Origin: Cheiracanthium punctorium
Lineage: Eukaryota; Arthropoda; Arachnida; Araneae; Cheiracanthiidae
NCBI GenBank assembly: GCA_038373885.1
Contig: JAWZYV010012246.1
Location: 186,001-250,000, forward strand
Length of the DNA: 64,000 nt
Reading direction: 5' to 3'
Of the stretch, positions 1 through 12,424 are shown one piece after another. The number at the start of each line of letters is the position of its first letter. The first letter of the stretch is position 1. The notes below the pieces were generated by a model. That model did no database searches. It was given only the letters and a program-made list of their open reading frames with translations, and was not told where the DNA came from. A program made the position numbers and the translations under genes.

Positions 1-540
1 GCGCCGTCAAGTGGCGAGTTGTAGCAAAATGGATAACGCCAAAATATTCTCATTGTTCAAATAGCTATGTATACTGATTTTCATAGCGACTGTTTGAATG
101 GTCAGGAATTTGGCCTGCTGCAGGGTCATCTAGTGGCGAGTTAAAACAATAATGCATTGCAGTGCCATCTAATGGTAAGTAACATCAAAAGGAACACAGT
201 TAGAATATATTCTTCTTGCTCAAATGTGTAAGTATAAAAAATTTTATGCCGACAGTCGAACGGTATAGAGGTTGATGCGTTGCAGTGCCATTTAGCGGCA
301 AGTTACAGCCAAATGGATAGTGAAAAATATTCCCCGTTTTCCAATATCCGCGTGTACCAAATTTCATCGAAATCAGTTGGACGATATTCGCATAGCAAAC
401 GGCTAAACGGAGTAGAATTCGACGTTCTGCTGCGCCATCTAGTGGCAAGTTAGAGGAAAACGGATAGCATAAAAACCTTCTCCATGATAAAAGACTTACA
501 TGAACCAAATTTCATGGTGATTGGTCAAACGGTGCTGGAG
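1..540. repeat. Tandem array of ~125-148-bp units, cut by the window edge
   Basis: Five units start with variants of GCGCCATCTAGTGGC near 1, 126, 163, 285 and 431. They continue with a similar order of blocks: AGTTxxAxC, AAAxGGATAG, an AT-rich spacer, an ACCAAATTTCAT-like block and a GGTCAAACGG-like block. The second unit is much shortened. The last block resembles the 3' portion of many arthropod LINE/SINE tails, so the array may derive from such an element. The reading frame that runs through it on the minus strand is a by-product of the repeat, not a gene. Confidence 0.7.
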
Positions 541-1180
541 TTTTTCAACCTCATACACACATACCAACATTCATTTTTATCTATAACCAGTGTTATTATA
601 TATACCAGTCTCAAATAAAATCCAGTTTCAAATCTAAGTATCGCCAAAGGGCCAACATACGCCATTTTGCAAATTTTTTTCAGGGAATCATTCGAAGCAT
701 TGACTTAGCAGCAATCAAAATGGGAAATGATTTGACCGCCTATAAGTAAAGCAGGCATTTATTTCAAAAGTGGAATTGCTTAATAGCCGCATTTTTTAAA
801 TTATCAACGTATAACGTGTTTTATTCATCGTTACTCCGATGTACTAAATGCGAAGATTTCAATTTTCTGAAATTTGGCGGAATTCCCCTAACTTAAATCA
901 ATATACTCAATTGGCGAGAATTGTGAAGATAGATTGCTCGAAATCCCTTAATAACTGCATCATTTCTGCACGGATTATCAGAATTTAACGCTGTATTCTA
1001 ATAAAATCTATGCACTTGTTTTCAAAAATCTATTTCCTTAAGCTCTCAGTAAATTGCGTCAAGCCGAAAACTGTGCAAACCGCTAGAACTCACTCTCTAA
1101 AAATCGGCATATTAGCCATATTATTTTTCGCCAAACTTAAAAATTTTACATATTAGCCTCGGAAATCTTCATTTCTTATT
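541..1180. other. AT-rich spacer, nothing recognised
   Basis: No coding frame, inverted repeat or RNA gene was seen here. Confidence 0.5.
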
Positions 1181-2179
1181 GTTTTGCGCATGGCTCACTT
1201 GGATAAATACAGGCTGTCCAGAAAGCTCCATTTTTCCGTACGAGTAAATTTTCGCTTCGCCGATTTGTCGCTTTTATCCAACGAATCACTGTTTCCAACT
1301 CTGCCGGAGAAAATATACCTAAAATCAGGGCCGGACTGGGCCATCGGGCGATAGCCCGATGGGCCGGTGGTTATGTGGGCCGGTGCTCTGGATGGCTAGA
1401 CACGACAGCGACTCACAAGATTGCGACGCGACATGTGCTAGCTATATTGTATGCTGAATAATGGTTCCCATATCTAAACTATCTTTAATATTATGATAAT
1501 AATTAAAATTGTTAAAATTGCAATGAGCTTTGTAGAACACATTAGAAACACAAAATTCACATTAGAACAACATGTAATGGAAGCTCGAGCTCTGTACACG
1601 TGATCGTTGGGACGACTACACGATCCGCACCTCCCTTCAACACAGAATTGAAACTTTAAATATTACAATATTTAGACCTTTATAAAGACTTAGGTCATAC
1701 CGGACCAGACCCATAATGCCTCAAAATTCTCTTAAAAATAATTGTCATAATAAGAAAATATGCTAAAAAAGATATAGCACGCCCATATTGCAGTGAGAAA
1801 AATAAAGTAATAGACGGTAACTTTTAAATTCACATTTTTTTTCGGGGTTACATGCCTTAATTTAATTTTAGTTGCATGCCTTAATTTAATTTTAGTTGAA
1901 GCATAATGTAGCATTCGCTAGATTAGTTAAAAGAATGAATGAATGGTATCAATTGTTAAAGACGGCATTTTACTAGACATTGCAAATAATAATAAAGTTT
2001 TACGTGATTTCCTCTTCAAATAAAAGTAATTAAAAGTGCATGCAAGTTTTTGTCCCGCAACGGCCTGTCCGCTAATCTCCGTTCCCGTACGAACACGGAA
2101 AGTGAAGCAGCACCAGCTTGGCCAGTATTTGAGATGGTGAAAAACCTCTCTCATCTGAGCTGCTATTTCGTGTACGCTA

Positions 2180-2420
2180 ATGGAAGCTGGCGCACGTAAA
2201 ATCTGTTCGTGCCTCCAATGTGTTCATGTAAAAAGAATAGCTCTGGGGTTGCCGATTTCACGTGCTAGGTCTCTCATCTGGAACGGGTTCAAATTTAGGA
2301 GCCACTCATAGGGGGAAAACTTTCGTCTGTCTAATAGGCATCCCCTTGACCATCTCTACGGCCCTCGGAGTGGTCGAGCCTCCAGTAGGCTGCTGACCCG
2401 GTCACTAGAAAGAAAGAAAG
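2180..2420. repeat. Interspersed repeat, copy 1 (shared with 23.9 kb)
   Basis: About 130 bp match 23862-23995 in the same orientation. The shared blocks are GTAAAATCTGTTCGTG, GCTAGGTCTCTCATCTGGAA and a GGTTCAAA box. The GGTTCAAA box resembles a pol III B box, but spacing to any A box does not fit a tRNA head well, so SINE status is uncertain. The copy lies inside the hAT element. Confidence 0.55.
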
Positions 2421-2833
2421 GGAAAAAAAAAACATGCAAGTTTGACACGTTTTTGCCACTAGTAGGAAAAACCTGGAAAAAAAACAGTTCGGGCAAAAAT
2501 AGGGATGTGTTGCATCTACTTTGGGAAAAAGCATTAACATTTTTGTTGCAAACGTGAGAAAAGAATAGCTGACTATTTAAAGCTTTGTGAAAATAATATG
2601 TAGGTGTATAAGCATTTTTACACTCTGATACTAAGTTAAAGGATACAAATTTTATTAAAAAAAGAAATTTGAATGAATATTCTAAAATTTTAATAATTTT
2701 TCTCAATCATAAAGAGCTTTTTCTTTTTGCAGCTAATTTAAATATTTACCTCTGTGCATAGTGTAATAAATATGCTACAAGATGACATGGTACAGTAGCT
2801 TGTACAAATTTTATCTGACAAATTTGTTCAAAC

Positions 2834-2869
2834 AAAACTTCATTATACTTTTCAGTATAATGAAGTTTT
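2834..2869. repeat. Perfect 15-bp hairpin
   Basis: Arms 2834-2848 and 2855-2869 are exact inverted complements around a 6-nt loop. It lies inside the hAT element. Confidence 0.6.
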
Positions 2870-3287
2870 AAATCTTAATTTTTTATAAGTTCACACCATT
2901 ATATGGCACGCATGTGCTATGGTAGCTGAATTATTTTGTATAGTGTCCAAGGAAATTGGTACTGTTTTTAAGTTTTTTAATGTCTTTTACTTGAATATTA
3001 AAATCCTGAATACTATTTACAATGTTTGGATCAATTTTTTCGTAGTGTTCATTAGCTAATTTTAAATGCTATCATGGTTTCCTTTTTTATTTAGCTATTA
3101 TGGGGAATTTGTATGGAAGTACTTTAAATAGTAGACAATTAAATGAAGTTTTCACACGATTTTTTTTCTCAATTCAAGTTTTATTTTAACTTTACCTTCA
3201 TAATTTTCTAATCAATATTTAACTTTAAACTGTCTCAACAGAGAAGACTGATATATAAAGTATATAAGCTCTATAAGTTCCTAAGTA

Positions 3288-3342
3288 AAACATTGGCGCA
3301 ACAGCTCACATGAGAGCCAAGGCCTGCGTTGCGCAATCTACT
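3288..3342 (-). repeat. SINE tail fragment
   Basis: This stretch (TTGGCGCAACAGCTCAC and GGCCTGCGTTGCGC) matches the tail of the minus-strand SINE at 29427-29881 and shows what that SINE looked like before it was interrupted. The tRNA-like head is missing. Confidence 0.5.
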
Positions 3343-4056
3343 ATGTATCTACTGATAAAAATATAAAATTAGCATGTGAAAATAATTTAATAATGTTTAA
3401 TTAGCTAAAATATTCTAATTAAATTAAAATATTCCAGTTAAACTCATAAAAGCAACCGTAACAATTCATCAAGTAATATACAGAACCATACACCATTACT
3501 ATACGTGACATTTAATAATTATCACATGATAGTTTTCAGTAATTTAATTTTTACCTTTTTAAAAAATTTCTTCCTGGTTTTATCACCTTCCAAAGGTAAA
3601 AAAAGAAAGTGAAACTTTCTTAAAAGTAGAGAAATGTTACTAAAGCATTGAATCAAAATGTTCCAAAACTTGTCTTCAAATTATTTCGAAAAAAAGCTTC
3701 AACAAAAATTGTTGGGTATTAAATTTTCTCGAATAATGTTGCATACATTTGAACTCGATTTTAATGGCATTGAAAGGAACACATCATTTAAGACGCAGTG
3801 ACGACGTTGTAAACGAACTTCTGCACTTTGGATACTTTCAGATTGAAAGTATAGAATATCTTAGCGTTATAAGAGAGCCGTCCTTATAACAAAGTTCTAC
3901 TGTATTTCTGCATCCCCGCTCCGCTAAACTAATATCCTAGATGCGCAACTGACGTTGGGGGCCGGTCTGGTCAAATCGCCCGGGCCGTTTGAGCGGTCCA
4001 GTCCGGCCCTGCCTAAAATCAAAGCTAAAAATATCCAGGAATGGATAACAATGGCC

Positions 4057-4114
4057 GCATTCGTAAACGCCAAACGAGTTGCACTCGTGCAACGAGTTTA
4101 TCGTTTACGAATGC
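4057..4114. repeat. 27-bp-arm hairpin inside the fold-back element
   Basis: Arms 4057-4083 and 4088-4114 pair with four mismatches around a 4-nt loop. A run of about 23 A follows just downstream (after 4136). Confidence 0.6.
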
Positions 4115-4442
4115 AGCCAATGTTTTCAAGCCGAGAAAAAAAAAAAAAAAAAAAAAAAAAAGCCGTGTTTGGCGCCTTTTTTAGCACATGAGTGCTATTT
4201 CGCTCGAGCACGGTTTTTGTGTAGATACGATTGTTATATCTGAATGTGTCATTGTTATCCATTCCTGGATACTTTTCATTTTGATTTTAGGCACATTTTC
4301 TCCGGCAGAGTTGGCAACAGTGATTCGTTGGATAAAAGCGACAAATTGGCGAAGAAGCGAAAATTTACTCGTACGGAAAATCCCATAGGAGAAACTGGTT
4401 TCCGGACAGCCTGTATTTATCCAAGTGAGCCATGGTTTTGCG

Positions 4443-5197
4443 TATAAAACATTACATTCCTGCTCTGATTTCCCATGCACACGATATTATAATTAAAAAA
4501 ATAACCTTACAAATATAACTTAAAAAAATCATTATTATCCTTTTATTTTTACTTTAAGAATTTAAAACATTTTATTCGGCAAAATCGCCACACATGGCAA
4601 TAATGATGCTTATTTCATACTTTTTTCACTACAGGGGTTACAATTACGGAAAGCTTTCTGCGTGGAGAACATAAAAAATCTCTTAAATGGGGAACGGGTG
4701 GGCTTTCAAAGTTTTAAAGTGGACTATAATTTATTCTATATTATTTTACATATCTGTGCAAAATTTCAGGCTGATAGGTCCATTTTTGTGGATTTGTGTA
4801 CTAATCAAATCCACAAACAGAATTTCATTTTTATTTATAAGATGAAATAAATAAATAAACTTCTGGAAAATCTGGAAAAAGCTGTTAAGTATGACGTCAA
4901 AATGAAGTCATTGTCATTTGCAATAGCTAATTTTGTTACGCAAATGATTAACTTTTTTGACTCTCGGAAATGAAATGTTGCCTAAAATAGCGAAAAATCG
5001 CTTTAAACTGAGGGAACGGGTGGATTTTCAGATTTTTAAAGTGGCACAGATTGTTTTTTATATTTTTATACATAATTATGAAAATTTTCAAACGGATCGT
5101 GCAAACGGTGTAAAAATTATTAGGCTTTTTGTCCTTGACATTGCAATGTTTTGCAGTAATGGCGGAAAAAGTTTTATCTTGAAGTCAGGGATCAGCC
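4443..5197. repeat. Spacer with two diverged direct repeats
   Basis: Around 4678-4800 and 5010-5115 the sequence repeats GGAACGGGTGG, TTTTAAAGTGG and a TTTATATT-type block, followed by AAATTTCA/AAATTTTCA. This is an old direct duplication of roughly 330-bp period. The short frames crossing it show no known protein features. Confidence 0.45.
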
Positions 5198-6969
5198 GGG
5201 GCCTTCGCAATTAGTAACGGGCCTGCTTATGAGTTGCCATCCCTAAAAATGAGTTTATCATTGAGGCCTGTTTTCCCCAGTCACAGTATTCTATTTTATT
5301 ATTCTAAGTATTATAAATGTTATATTATTTTATTATTTTAAAACAATTTTTTTATACTTTTGTCATACTAAAGAACTTTAGATGTAGGTAATCGTTTTGT
5401 GAATCTTGCGCCATTTTCTTTCATGAAAATTTATCCTAAAATTCGAACATTTTGCTCTGAATGTAAAGGTAAGTGAACGCTTATAATGTATTTAGAAATT
5501 CTGAAAATATGTATGTAAATCATGTTTAGTGAATAATTACTCATGTGTTATTTATAAATAAATTATTTTAATCAGAAATCGTATTACTTGAGTAGTTTTT
5601 ATTCTTGTAAATAAGCATGACGTTGTGATACTATTTAGACAATTTAATTTTGCCAGTTGAAAATGTTATTTATCAGTTATATGCCTTGATTATGTGATAA
5701 AGACTTACATCTGGTACAGTGCAGAAATACAGTAAATTATAAATTATTGATTTTTGCCCGTTTATACAGAAAATTAAAATGTAGTTAATATTTTGTACAA
5801 GCGTTCATTATGCTTGCTCAATTCCTAAGTTCGATTGAGAAAGCGACAAAAGAATAATATATACTACATGAAATGTCTTTATAAAAGAATAATTAATTCA
5901 GGGATCACGCTATAGAGCGTATTTTATCAATTTTTTCCAATATACAGGATATCCCGAAAACACTGAAATGCGCTTTAATATATCATTTGTTAAAGATTAA
6001 TGTTGAATTGTTTAAAATAACGTAGGAAATACGACTACGTTCATGAAATATTCATTATAAAAATGTCTTTCTCATTTGTGTATTTAGTTATTTTAAAGTA
6101 TATTAAATATCCACTTGTGAAACTAAAATAAGCAGTCGTGAATCATGAGAGTAAGCCGGGGCCGTCGTTATTAGCAACCGGGCCTGCTTCTTCGTTGCCA
6201 CCGGAAAAAAAATGAGTGAAACATTGAGGCCTAATATTTACATTTGCGCTGTTCGATTGTATGCGATTTGGGATTATAAACGTTAATTTATTTTATAATT
6301 AAAAAACAATTTTGTTATAATTTTGTCATAATGATTTAATGACAAGGTGTTTTAGACGTAGGTAATAATTTTTTGAAGATTGCGCTTTTTTTATGGAAAT
6401 AAATCAACGAATTCAATCATAGAATTCGAACTTTAAGTTCTGAATGTAAAGGTAAGTGTACACTTGTATTTAGAAATTATACAAATTTATAGGATATAAA
6501 GCATGTTTTGTGAATTAATATTCATGTGTTATTTATAAATCATTTTAATCTGAAATCGTTTAACTTGGGTAGTTTATTATTCTAGTAAATAAGCGTGCGC
6601 TGTAATACTAGTTAGACATTCTTATCTGTTTAAATCTTTCAGTTGAAAATGTCATTTATCATTTATTATAAATGCAACTAAATGTGTGATATTGGTTTTA
6701 GTGTAGAAGTACTGTAAAATATGTTATTAATTTTTGCACATGTTTATGTAGAAACTTAAATTGAAGTTAATATTTTGTATAAGCGTTCATCATACTCAAA
6801 TTCAAAGTTCCATTTAGATAATGGCTATATTAAAAAGTAATTAATTCAGAGATTGTTGATTTTTAGTTTACTACAGTGTTTAGCGCAACTTGCGAAAAGG
6901 GATCTTGAAATTTTTCAAGTCCTAGAGCTGTTAGTTTATCTTTATTTGTATTCAAAGTCCGTGGAGCAG

Positions 6970-7020
<51 letters not shown>

Positions 7021-8104
7021 CTATAACCCTAATATGCAGCAATGCAGGGACGAAAACATTTGTTTTCAATCGCCAGTTAATAATAACTTAAAAAAAAGGT
7101 GTTGGAATATTAGTGGTATTTCCTAGTATGGTTTTCTAAAATTTATATTTTTTCATTGGAGAAGAAAAAGTATATGGAACTAACACTGAAAATTATAAAT
7201 CATTTTCATTTCGAATGATAAAATTTTCGATAAATAAACTCATTTGAACTAACCAAAATAAAAACAGTTAACAAACGTGTTTTATCATACACTGTTACGT
7301 TATTCGTAATCCTTTTGATATATTATCTCCCTTTAAGTTCGTACTACTATTTATTGAACACCCTTTATTTTGTAATTCATTCTAAATGTTTCTCGTTAAA
7401 TTAATTTACATTATTTTTCATGTAAATACCAAGGACTTGCAGTGCACAGATTGTACTTATAATTATAGCAAAAATTCTTCTGATACCTACGCCTTACTAA
7501 AGATTAAAAATTAAATAGTATACCAGTACTTAAATTTTGTATACGTGAATTGTAAATATCAAATATTTTAAATTCTATTTCAGCTCCTCGTCATATATTT
7601 TATTAATATATTAACCGAACAATATTTAATAAATGAAAATTTAATAACTACTAGTTAAATTTATTTTAAAAGTAATAATGGTTGTAACTGCTTTGAAAAT
7701 GTGAAACTTAAACATTCAGTATAAAGAAATGCATAAAAATGTCTGTATCATTTGTGTATTCGTTTACTTTAATGTATACTAAAAGCCAGCTTAATTTGTT
7801 CATGTATATTAAAAATCAAGCTAAAATAATGAATCATGAGAGTGAAAACTACTTTGTTTTTCCTTCAAATTACATGCATCTATTTACTTTAATGTCCACG
7901 TGTATCATAGTAAAGAAACTGTCAATGAGTTCGTACTTGAATTAGTAACGCAATCACTACTTAAAACTACATTTAATAACGTTTCAAAGCATCGGAAAGC
8001 TTAAAAATTGCTTGATGTATACGGGAAGACGCGAGCATCCGTAGGCCTCTTTGGATGACTCATGGAAATACACGCGCAGGCCCGTTACTTATAGCGAAGG
8101 CCCC
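5198..8104. mobile_element. GGGGCC-ended inverted-repeat element with an internal duplication
   Basis: A motif starting GGGGCC and ending AACGGGCCTGC occurs at 5198-5226, again in direct orientation at 6158-6187, and inverted at 8076-8104. Similarity also extends inward to a TGAG...GAGGCCT block in all three. The 960 bp after the first motif match the sequence after the second over many blocks, and 7739-7850 matches 6061-6157. The structure is therefore a direct duplication inside an inverted-repeat-bounded element of 2.9 kb. No target duplication or transposase is apparent and I cannot assign a superfamily. Confidence 0.55.
6972..7016. repeat. Poly(T) tract, 45 nt
   Basis: An uninterrupted run of T within the second unit of the GGGGCC-ended element. 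Confidence 0.95.
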
Positions 8105-8534
8105 GATCGAAACGATCTTGCTATTTGAAAATAGTTAACTTTATGTTAACACACGTATTTATTCCTCGTGAATCTTAACTTGGCGTAATTCCAACTTCAT
8201 GTTTTTTCGAATCCAACATACTTTTAAGAGCTTTCCTGCTTTGTTGCGAAAGCATAAATCGTTTTTTGCTGGAGCAAGGTCGCCAAATATGGTAAGCTAG
8301 ATGCTCATTTCTTCTGTTTTTAATTAATATCTTCTAAATAATTCGAATTTCAACATTTTTTTTACGGCACTGGCTTTTTTTTTTACCTATTTAGCCTCTG
8401 TGCCAAATCTGACCCGGATCCGACATGCTCTCTGGCTACCTATAGCGAACACACACACATACATCTCATTAGCATACTACGCTAAGAGGATATTAAGATG
8501 ATATTTTTTTAAGACTACGAAAACTAGAATATGA

Positions 8535-8757
8535 TGATGTTGTGGGATTGCGGCCAATTAGCTGCACATGGGCTCTAGGCTGAAGGGTGCGCTCCGGAGA
8601 TCTTTATAAGGGGTCCTGACCCGTATTTACGTTAAGTTTTGGAGGAAACTGAGGAAAATTCCGAACGGATTGGTCGGCGGACTCGACCTGGTTTGAACCC
8701 CGCACCTTCCGTCTCCCAGTTCAGAGCACTATACACTTGGCCGCCACTAGTGGAGCT
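8535..8757 (-). repeat. tRNA-derived SINE, minus strand
   Basis: Read on the minus strand, a tRNA-like head with a B-box GGTTCAAACC is followed by a body containing GTAAATACGGGTCAGGACCC. The same body is in the SINEs at 42493-42720 and 47125-47286, so these belong to one family. The head here differs more than in the other two. Confidence 0.7.
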
Positions 8758-8881
8758 CTTGAAAATAAGCTTGTCGTTGTGGTACATTTTAAAAATATTT
8801 TTACAGAAAAACTAAAACAATAGATTTTATCAAAATCGGATAGGTTTATGTTGTTTATATGGCACATTAATGATACATTTA

Positions 8882-10033
8882 CACGCTTAAATCTATTGAT
8901 TAAAACTAACACTCATTTATTGATTAAATTTCTTATCGGCCGATTTAAATCCTTTTACGCCAAAAAATACTCATTCAAGACAATAATTTGTGAATTCCTC
9001 AATTCGCCCCAGTACTCCCCATCCGCTATATTCTATTTAACTCATTTTTCGCAAAAATCTTGTCTATTTGAGTATTCTGTCTTTCTCCCCCACGACCCAT
9101 ATCCTATTACTATCACGTGACCCACGCTGTTCAACGGCTAACGGTTCATAGTCGGGCATAGTTGTGTGTGTATTCGCTGTTGATAATTTTATGTTATATC
9201 CGAATACCAAATGCATCTTTTTCATATTCAGAGTTGTGAAATAAATTCAGCCTAGATATGGAGGAGATGCTTTAGGTAAAGATTTCGCTTTAATGACATA
9301 ATTTCTTACGATTGGATTTTAAAAAGCTATTGTAAAACAAATGAAGTTATGATATCTCCACCCAAAGGGAGTAAGTAGTATTTTACCTTTTTCATGTCAA
9401 TAAATTGGTTTGCTGCTTTGATTAAATCTCACAGCTGGTTTAACCCTGATTGCATTTCTGTATTCTGACTGTACTGTGAATTCGTTTTATAACGAGAGAC
9501 TACAGTGAAATTATATTCTATTTATTAAAAAAATACTTTTTTATAGTGTATTAAGATATATGTAATGTATTTGCCTTGATTTAAAATTTATTTTCTCGGG
9601 CTTATAATCATAGATTACAGCTCTGATAATAAAAAATGAAGAAAACGAATCATTCAATATATTAATCAAAAACAGCAAATTTTAATAAAACACCCTTTTT
9701 CTAGCTTAAAATAATAATCTTAATTGAATACAGATATGTTAATTAAAAAAGGGCTGATTTTGCAAAAACGCTCATTCTATAGCTTAAATAATAATCATAA
9801 TTGAGTACAGTTATATTAATCAAAAACGGACAGACACTCCTCATTTTTGATTATTATTTAGCCTAAATGGAGCTGTTGTAGAATGCTCAAAAATTGAGAA
9901 TTTTTCGCTCCATTGATTTTTGTCGATGAATTGAGTAAATTTTACTCAATCGGGAGAATGGCTGTTTGAAGTCAAAAATTGAGTAAAAATATACTCCGTT
10001 TGATTATTATTTTACTCAATAGATTTAAGCGTG
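8882..10033. mobile_element. TA-flanked inverted-repeat element, 1.15 kb, non-autonomous
   Basis: Termini CACGCTTAAATCTATTGA and its inverse are flanked by TA on both sides (8880-8881, 10034-10035), as expected for the Tc1/mariner superfamily. The interior right half holds two ~88-bp direct repeats (about 9640-9840) and clustered TTGAGTAAA / TTTACTCAA palindromes at 9900-10020. No transposase frame was found. The 90-codon frame at its left end has no recognisable features. Confidence 0.7.
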
Positions 10034-10779
10034 TAGTTATCAGTATACGATTGATACATGATTTGCTTTTTAGCGTTTTTTTTTTACAACCTCCTTGTGA
10101 ATCATTCTAAACATATAATGTTTTTTTGAGATGCAATGTTTAAATAGTTTTTTCAATCAAATGTTAACAGTCAAATGTTGTTTCAATCAACAGTTAAGCA
10201 ATCAAATTACGCCATTGACTCAAAAAATTTAAATTGCATCTTCGCAAGTTAATTGCTTTAAAAAGTACCCAGAAAAAAAGCAGTTGAAAGTTCATGTTAA
10301 CTTTTCTCAAATGTTTTGAAAGCAGTTGTACGCCACAGTGTACATTCGGAGTTCTTCGCCGGCGCGCTGTCCTAGACCCCCGGCTGAGGCGGCGTGGTGT
10401 GGCGGCGCAGATCTCTACGCAGTAGCAATGTCACTAGAAATCTCTGTAGCTGTTATCTGCCTACGTCATCATGCACTTAATGCCAATTAACGACAGTGCA
10501 AAAATTTTTATATTTCCCGTCTCCTCTCTTAGTTCACTCATTGAGATTTATTTACTAGAAATAAAATATGTATCTGTGGTAAAAAGTAAACTGATAAAGA
10601 CTTTCGACTTACTTTGACGTCCTAATTTTTCTTCCAGAATTATGTTGAACCCCAGAAATTATTAATTATTTTATATTAATAGCTTAGGTTATTTTCAGTT
10701 GCTTCTTAAAAGCTTGAACATTCTGTTATTGCCTGTACAAATTCAGTGGGAAAAAAGTGAAATTCTCAGATAACTAATA
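10034..10779. other. Spacer with a small GC-rich patch
   Basis: 10330-10420 is markedly GC-richer than its surroundings (CCGGCGCGCTG, GGCGGCGTGG). No frame or element could be assigned to it. Confidence 0.4.
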
Positions 10780-11582
10780 CCGTAATTTCCGGCTTATAAT
10801 CCGCGGATTATCCACTAAAAAAGATGAAAATTTATCCAGTGCGTATTAAGCATCGCTGCGTACTGTCTACTGAAATTTTTCCCGAAACCTTCAGATTATA
10901 CAGTAAAAAACTTTATTTATAAAAACAAAACAGAAGTTCATTTCTTTTTTCCAGTATATTTAGACCCTGAAAAAGATTTAAGTCTGTTAATCAAAATATT
11001 AAACGTAAATTTTGCTGAGTATTGCCTGTATTGATTACTTATTCAATATTTGTTGTCAATATAGGGATATATATTATTCCAGTAAAAATGTAGGTCTCAT
11101 TTTAGTTTTGTTTTTCTTATAATAATGTCACTTGACTAAATAATTACGATGTTACAAAATGTGCGATAAGTATTCTGCATGCTACCATACATATTGTTTT
11201 GTTTGTTCCGAAAGAAATGTTCGCTTTTTTATTTTTTATTAATTTCATAATACCGTTCTTAGTGCTTAAAGGTAGAATGCCTAGCTTAAAAATTGTGTAT
11301 CAATTGTGATTTAAATTGACAAAAGACCGTCCAAGTATGTTTGATAATTCTCATTCATAACAATAGATTTTTAGTAGGACATGTTTTACAGTAAGCCAAT
11401 TCTAATATAAATACGGTGGTTTTACTATACATAGATAATAATCACCAATTTCGGCAAAGCATCGCCATATTATCCGCGGATAATCTACCGCTGCGGATTA
11501 TCTAAAGAAATATTTTTCTTCTACTTGAAAAAAAGCGCCTGCGGATTATCAATTGCTGCGGATTATAAGCCGGAAATTACGG
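10780..11582. mobile_element. TA-flanked element with GCGGATTATC subterminal repeats
   Basis: Inverted termini CCGTAATTTCCGGCTTATAA are flanked by TA at 10778-10779 and 11583-11584. The motif GCGGATTATC or close variants recurs near both ends (10803, 11473-11570, four or five copies in both orientations), as transposase-binding subterminal repeats do. At 803 bp with no transposase it is non-autonomous. TA targeting suggests Tc1/mariner, possibly pogo-like. Confidence 0.78.
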
Positions 11583-12424
11583 TAATTTGAACTTGTTTAT
11601 TTTATTAAAATGTTGTATGCAAGTGGAGACTTTAATAGTTTAATTTTTCCTATTTCTGCTCGGTATATAACTATTGGATTGCCTTTAGGTACTGTTTCAA
11701 CATAAAATTGCAGCATAGATTAGAATGAATAAAGCAGCTTACAAGTAGTTTCCTAGGTAGCCATTTTTAAGTTTAATGGTTAAGAATTTACCGCTTTTCT
11801 TAGGTTTAAACATAACAAAAAGAATTTTTATGTGATGAACAACGAGGAATGAAACATCATGGCAGTGAAATATATCAGTAAAGGAAAAATTTTGGATCTT
11901 GCATAAAGCAAATCTTTCAAATTATAAGAGTTCAGGTGTCGGACAGGATTACATAGAGGCCAGTGTTTCCTCTTAAGCTCTCTTGTAGTGTATGAACGAA
12001 AAATCTGTATGATACGAAATGGTTTCACTCGTTCAAACTAACATTTAAAATAATGAAAATGTTTCATTTTTGCACCCTACCTCCATTTTTTTCTTTCTTT
12101 CTTTCTCACTTTTTGTTTTAAAGAGCAGTCCGACATTTTCTGTTATGTGTTTTACAGATATCTATCCCAAGGAATGTTTATTAATCTTCTGTACTCTCGG
12201 TTACATTGATGACGCAAATTCAGTTTCAGTACTTTTAATTGCTTAGAATGTTTTATTAATAACGATTCACAAGTCTGTTTTACTAGTGTAAAATATGACG
12301 ATATGAATTCACATAGTATGGTGTTAAAAAAAAAAAAAAAACCTCTGATAGAGGGGTGGTGGTGGAGGGATATATAAAATCAGTATGTCTTAGTCCTTAA
12401 GTTGTTTTGTTAGGCCAAAGCACA
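11583..12424. other. AT-rich spacer
   Basis: Contains a (TTTC)n run near 12090 and a poly(A) at 12327-12342. No gene was recognised. Confidence 0.5.

Larger units (their letters stand above)
1318..4019. mobile_element. hAT element, 2.69 kb, non-autonomous or decayed
   Basis: The element proper is 1326-4011. Its ends are CAGGGCCGGACTGG and the inverted counterpart CCAGTCCGGCCCTG, with the 8-bp target duplication CCTAAAAT at 1318-1325 and 4012-4019. This is diagnostic of the hAT superfamily. It lies inside the left arm of the surrounding fold-back element, so it is the younger insertion. No hAT transposase frame or BED/DDE motif is visible. The interior is AT-rich and contains a short tandem duplication around 1847-1903, a composite repeat at 2180-2420 and a SINE fragment at 3288-3342. 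Confidence 0.88.
1181..4442. mobile_element. Fold-back MITE with 8-bp target duplication, split by a hAT element
   Basis: The outer element runs 1189-4434. It begins CATGGCTCACTTGGATAAAT and ends in the reverse complement of that. It is flanked by the direct 8-bp repeat GTTTTGCG at 1181-1188 and 4435-4442. The arms are long: 1189-1325, continued at 4020-4051, pairs with 4243-4434. Without the inserted hAT element (1326-4011) and its duplicated target the fold-back is about 550 bp. No coding capacity is visible. An 8-bp duplication suggests hAT-type mobilisation, although the terminus does not start with the usual CAGGG. Confidence 0.8.

Noticed and set aside
200..508. 102-codon minus-strand frame with internal repeats
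   Set aside because: It is read from the tandem array and repeats because the DNA does.
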